Made by a program: the position numbers and the translations under genes | In this document: piece by piece, positions 25,501 to 28,488 of the stretch | Numbering within the stretch: the stretch's first letter is position 1 | Layout of the letters: the number at the start of each line of letters is the position of its first letter | From: Phycisphaerae bacterium | Lineage (GTDB): Bacteria; Planctomycetota; Phycisphaerae; UBA1845 | Assembly (NCBI GenBank): GCA_021604825.1 | Contig: BQJS01000037.1 | Span: forward strand, 1-28,488 | Length of the DNA stretch: 28,488 nt | Direction: 5' to 3' | Notes under the pieces: generated by a model | Databases searched by the model: none | The model's input: only the letters and a program-made list of their open reading frames with translations | Told to the model about the DNA's origin: nothing

Positions 25501-26385
25501 TTAGGAAATCGCAGCGGCTCCACCAATAATGTCGAGCAGTTCCATCGTGATCGCCGTTTGTCTGGCGCGGTTGTACTGTTGCGTGAGCACGCGAATCATG
25601 TCGCCCGCCGCATCGGTGGCAGCCTTCATCGCAACCATTCGGGCGACCTGCTCACTGGCGGCAGCTTCGGTGAAACACTGGAACAACCGCATGCGTACCG
25701 ATGCCGGCAGGAGTTCATTGAGCAACTCGGCTGGCTCGGGCGAGAAGTCGATCTTGGTTTCAGCGGTGGATTCACCTTCGGTCGATTCGTCGTCGTCGCC
25801 GCCAACGCCCGCAATCGGAAGTAGTTGCATCAATGCGGGTTTCTGAACACCGGCAGAGATGAACTGCATGTAGCACACGTTGAGCGAGTTAATCTCACCC
25901 TCGCGGTAGGCATTCATCATCGTGTCGGCGATTCCGGAAACCTGCTCGAATCCCGGCTGCTCTTCGATGGAGTCCTCCTGCATGTCCATCGCTTCACCGA
26001 GGAAACGCAAATAGGCGATGCCCTTTTTGCCCACGACGTTGAGACTGACTTCTTCGTCAGCCGCACGCTTCTCATCCATGGTGTTCATAGCCAGACGAAG
26101 CACATTTCCGTTCAAACCGCCACAGAAACCGCGGTTGCTTGTTAAGACCAAGAGGGCGTCCTTTCCAGACTCGTTGGTCTGGAGCAGCGGGTTGTCAACA
26201 TTGCCAGCCGACTTGGCGGCAGCGGCTACCATCTTACCCATGGTGCTGGCGTAGGGCTTGGTGGCAGTGGCGCGGTTCGTCGCGGCTTGGAAGCGGGCGG
26301 TGGCAATGAGCTGCATCGTCCGCGTGATCTTGCGGATGTTGCGAACCGACTTGCGGCGCTTGACGAGTTCTCTGCGATTGGCCAT
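25501..26385 (-). CDS. atpG: ATP synthase F1 gamma subunit
   Basis: Central rotating shaft of F1, 294 residues, close to the usual 285-295. The N-terminal coiled-coil helix is seen as RRKSVRNIRKITRTMQLIATARF, and the C-terminal helix ends RQTAITMELLDIIGGAAAI, both strongly conserved. A short acidic insertion (GGDDDESTEGESTAETK) lies at about residues 190-210, in a part of the globular domain that varies between species. AGGAAG lies about 11 bases before the ATG. The 100-base spacer from atpA contains a REP-like inverted pair. Confidence 0.95.
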   Translation of the reverse strand: MANRRELVKRRKSVRNIRKITRTMQLIATARFQAATNRATATKPYASTMGKMVAAAAKSAGNVDNPLLQTNESGKDALLVLTSNRGFCGGLNGNVLRLAMNTMDEKRAADEEVSLNVVGKKGIAYLRFLGEAMDMQEDSIEEQPGFEQVSGIADTMMNAYREGEINSLNVCYMQFISAGVQKPALMQLLPIAGVGGDDDESTEGESTAETKIDFSPEPAELLNELLPASVRMRLFQCFTEAAASEQVARMVAMKAATDAAGDMIRVLTQQYNRARQTAITMELLDIIGGAAAIS

Positions 26386-26411
26386 GACGTTTAACGCTTC
26401 CTGCGCTTATG

Positions 26412-26482
26412 TAGGGTCCGCTGTGCGGACCATTCGTTCGGCTGATGGTTTATTGCAAATGCGGTCCGCACTGCGGACCCTT
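26412..26482. repeat. REP-like inverted pair between atpA and atpG
   Basis: Two copies of a 19-base element lie in opposite orientation: 26413-26431 (AGGGTCCGC TGT GCGGACC) and 26463-26481 (GGTCCGC ACT GCGGACCCT). They differ at one position in the centre. Each is itself a hairpin with 7-base arms and a 3-base loop, and together they can pair over 19 bases. The second copy ends four bases from the atpA stop codon, and the whole pair sits in the spacer of an essential operon. This has the look of a REP doublet or small non-autonomous element. Confidence 0.72.
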
Positions 26483-26485
26483 CAG

Positions 26486-28210
26486 CTAGCTGTTTTCGCC
26501 AACGTATCGGCGGGCGAAATCTTCGATCGTCTTCTTGAGCTTGGCGGATGTATCGTCTGACATCGTTCTTGTATTGGTGATCTCGTCGCGGATTTCGGGG
26601 AACTCATCGCGAATCACCTGGAGCATTTTGGATTCAAAATCGAGCACCTTGTCCACGGGAATCGGGTCAAGCAATCCGCCCGTTCCCGCGAAAATGCTGA
26701 TCACCTGATCGGCAACGTTGAGCGGGACGTACTGCGGCTGCTTGAGCAGTTCAACCATCCGCATACCACGATCGAGCTGGGCCTGCGTTGACTTGTCGAG
26801 GTCGGTTCCCAACTGGGCGAACGCTTCCAACTCCCTAAACGCAGCCAAGTCCAATCGAAGCGAACCGGAGACTTTCTTCATCGCCTTCACCTGGGCGTTA
26901 CCACCCACGCGCGACACGCTGATACCGACGTTGACGGCTGGTCGGATACCGGCGAAGAACAGATCCGGTTCGAGATAAATCTGACCGTCGGTAATCGAAA
27001 TCACGTTCGTCGGGATGTAGGCGGACACCTCACCTTCCAACGTTTCGATAATCGGCAATGCCGTCATCGAGCCACCTGAATTCGGGAAGCGGTGCACCTT
27101 GTAGCTGTCCTTGTCGGGCAACGATGCGAGCCAGGCCTCGGCTTTTTCTTTGCCCTCAGGACGGTGGTAGCCACCATCGGCATCGTCGGGACGGTGTTCC
27201 TTTGGTGCGGCTAATCCTTCCGGATGTTTCTTGGCAATGCCGCGGTCGGTGCTGTCATCCGATGTGGATGCAGGGACGATCGCGTATTCGTCGAGCAGCT
27301 TACAACTGCGCTCGAGCAAGCGAGAGTGAAGGTAGAACACGTCGCCCGGGTAGGCTTCGCGACCTGGCGGGCGACGAAGCAGCAATGACATCTGGCGATA
27401 GGCTTGTGCTTGCTTTGACAAATCGTCATAGACGCAGAGCGTGGCTTTCCCCTGCTCGTACATGAAATATTCGGCCATCGCAGCCCCAGCGTATGGTGCG
27501 ATGTATTGCAGCGGTGCCGGGTTGGCGGCTGCGGCTGACACGACGATGGTGTAGTCCATCGCGCCTTGTTCGCGGAGCGTTTCAACCACCGATGCGACCG
27601 TGGATTCTTTCTGACCAATGGCGACGTAAACGCAAATGACGCCGGTGTCTTTCTGGTTGATGATCGTATCGAGGGCGATGGCCGTCTTGCCGGTTTTACG
27701 GTCACCAATGATGAGTTCACGCTGGCCACGACCAACGGGGATCATACTGTCGACGGCTTTCAGTCCGGTCTGCAGTGGTTCGGTGACCGGTTGACGCTCG
27801 GCGATACCCGGAGCTTTGAACTCGAGCGGGCGACTGAGGTTCGTTTCGATGTTGCCCTTGCCGTCGAGCGGGCGACCAAGGGGATCGACCACGCGACCGA
27901 TCATCGCGGGACCGCACGGCACGCTCAGCAATTTGCCGGTGCGCTTGACCTCGTCGCCTTCCTTGATGCCCAGATAGTCGCCCAAGACTGCGACACCCAC
28001 CGAGCCTTCTTCAAGGTTGAGCACTTGTCCGATGGCACCGTTGGTGAATTCCACCATCTCGCCAGCCATCGCATTGCTCAGGCCATAGAGGCGGGCAATA
28101 CCGTCGCCAACTTCCAAGACCTTGCCGACTTCAGCGACATCGATCGTGGATTGGTACTTGCTGATTTCTTCCCGCAGGACCGAGGAGATTTCATCGACTT
28201 TGAACTTCAT
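26486..28210 (-). CDS. atpA: ATP synthase F1 alpha subunit with internal insertion
   Basis: Regulatory nucleotide-binding subunit of F1, 574 residues against about 505-513 normally. The P-loop GDRKTGKT is at 169-176, the usual position; [14 protein letters not shown] region appears as [21 protein letters not shown], and the segment [13 protein letters not shown] and the C-terminal GISVSRVGG are intact. The extra length sits at about residues 307-378, between [12 protein letters not shown] and [10 protein letters not shown], where most bacteria have about ten residues. The insertion is polar, rich in Asp, Glu, Lys, His and Pro, and in frame; codon use appears similar, so a frameshift is unlikely. 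N-terminal residues ([18 protein letters not shown]) match the delta-contacting helix. It follows atpH with a 91-base gap. Confidence 0.96.
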   Translation of the reverse strand: MKFKVDEISSVLREEISKYQSTIDVAEVGKVLEVGDGIARLYGLSNAMAGEMVEFTNGAIGQVLNLEEGSVGVAVLGDYLGIKEGDEVKRTGKLLSVPCGPAMIGRVVDPLGRPLDGKGNIETNLSRPLEFKAPGIAERQPVTEPLQTGLKAVDSMIPVGRGQRELIIGDRKTGKTAIALDTIINQKDTGVICVYVAIGQKESTVASVVETLREQGAMDYTIVVSAAAANPAPLQYIAPYAGAAMAEYFMYEQGKATLCVYDDLSKQAQAYRQMSLLLRRPPGREAYPGDVFYLHSRLLERSCKLLDEYAIVPASTSDDSTDRGIAKKHPEGLAAPKEHRPDDADGGYHRPEGKEKAEAWLASLPDKDSYKVHRFPNSGGSMTALPIIETLEGEVSAYIPTNVISITDGQIYLEPDLFFAGIRPAVNVGISVSRVGGNAQVKAMKKVSGSLRLDLAAFRELEAFAQLGTDLDKSTQAQLDRGMRMVELLKQPQYVPLNVADQVISIFAGTGGLLDPIPVDKVLDFESKMLQVIRDEFPEIRDEITNTRTMSDDTSAKLKKTIEDFARRYVGENS

Positions 28211-28301
28211 CGCGTACTCGCTTATTTCGTTTTGATCTGTTTGCGGTCAAGTTTTTCTGACCGACAACCTACATTTCTTACAGCAGCACTTCTTGCAGCA
28301 G

Positions 28302-28488
28302 TCAGTCGGTCGCATCCGCGAACGCATGACCCTTGTGGATTTCTTCGCTCGCACGCTCAATCAGCGAGGCGTTCAAGCCTTGCAACCGATTGACCACGCT
28401 GCTGTCGAGTTTTTCGTCGCCGATTCGCACGACCAACCCGCCGAGTATTGATGGGTCCACCGCTTCGATGAATCGGACGGTCTTCCCG
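28302..28488 (-). CDS. atpH: ATP synthase F1 delta subunit, C-terminal part (cut by window edge)
   Basis: Peripheral stalk subunit joining F1 to the b subunits; the start lies beyond the right edge. The visible 62 codons read in one frame through VDPSILGGLVVRIGDEKL, then DSSVVNRLQGLNASL, which is the conserved C-terminal signature of the family (DPxxxGGxxxRIGDxxxDxS). It ends at a TGA complementary to 28302-28304. About 18 residues extend past the usual end (ERASEEIHKGHAFADATD). Its position just upstream of atpA on the same strand confirms the identity; atpF, atpE and atpB are expected further right. Confidence 0.93.
   Translation of the reverse strand, partial: GKTVRFIEAVDPSILGGLVVRIGDEKLDSSVVNRLQGLNASLIERASEEIHKGHAFADATD

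Noticed and set aside
26486..28210. Extra length of atpA as a sequencing frameshift or intein
   Set aside because: The reading frame is continuous with intact family motifs on both sides, and about 68 residues is too short for an intein with no splice-junction motifs visible.
27566..28393. 275-codon open frame on the + strand opposite atpA and atpH
   Set aside because: It is antisense to unmistakable ATP synthase genes and has no recognisable motif.

Overview
The window looks like a chromosomal segment of a Planctomycetota bacterium, possibly the Phycisphaerae branch. The main reason is two very large secreted proteins built from modules typical of that phylum: an Asp/Asn/Cys-rich segment after the signal peptide, parallel beta-helix repeats, and a C-terminal type I dockerin-like module in a genome region with no sign of a cellulosome. 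This placement is inference from protein style; no rRNA or tRNA gene is present to test it. I found no prophage, CRISPR array, IS element or integron.

Layout, left to right. 1-307: no identifiable gene, but a strong rho-independent terminator at 152-201. 308-1183 (+): membrane protein with a transglutaminase-like core. 1313-1948 (+): upp, uracil phosphoribosyltransferase. 2258-5716 and 5895-10985 (+): two paralogous giant exported proteins; the second also carries an exact 162-bp-period Cys-rich array and a seven-blade FG-GAP propeller. 11248-13086 (+): long-form signal peptide peptidase SppA, ending in a UUCG-tetraloop terminator. 13255-16107 (+): exported subtilase resembling tripeptidyl-peptidase II. 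16146-18203 and 18236-19012 (-): a GH13 enzyme very like the Thermotoga maltosyltransferase, and an alpha/beta-hydrolase lipoprotein, probably co-transcribed. 19226-20476 (+): conserved lipoprotein of unknown role. 20613-21329 (+): protein made only of Clp N-terminal repeats. 21376-22257 (-): metallo-beta-lactamase-fold hydrolase. 22258-22772: divergent spacer with a REP-like hairpin cluster and a candidate promoter. 22773-23438 (+): NarL/LuxR-type regulator with a degenerate receiver. 23536-28488 (-): F1 part of an ATP synthase operon, atpH(partial)-atpA-atpG-atpD-atpC, transcribed right to left.

The left two thirds are dominated by envelope and secretion functions: giant exported proteins, SppA, an exported protease, lipoproteins and a transglutaminase-like membrane protein. 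The right end is core energy metabolism. The items most worth following are a roughly 68-residue insertion in the ATP synthase alpha subunit, a REP-like inverted pair inside the ATP synthase operon, the phospho-acceptor-less response regulator, the stand-alone Clp_N protein, and the modular beta-helix giants with Pmp-like FxxN / GG(A/I) motifs. No single locus stands out as a demonstrably new defence or mobile system.
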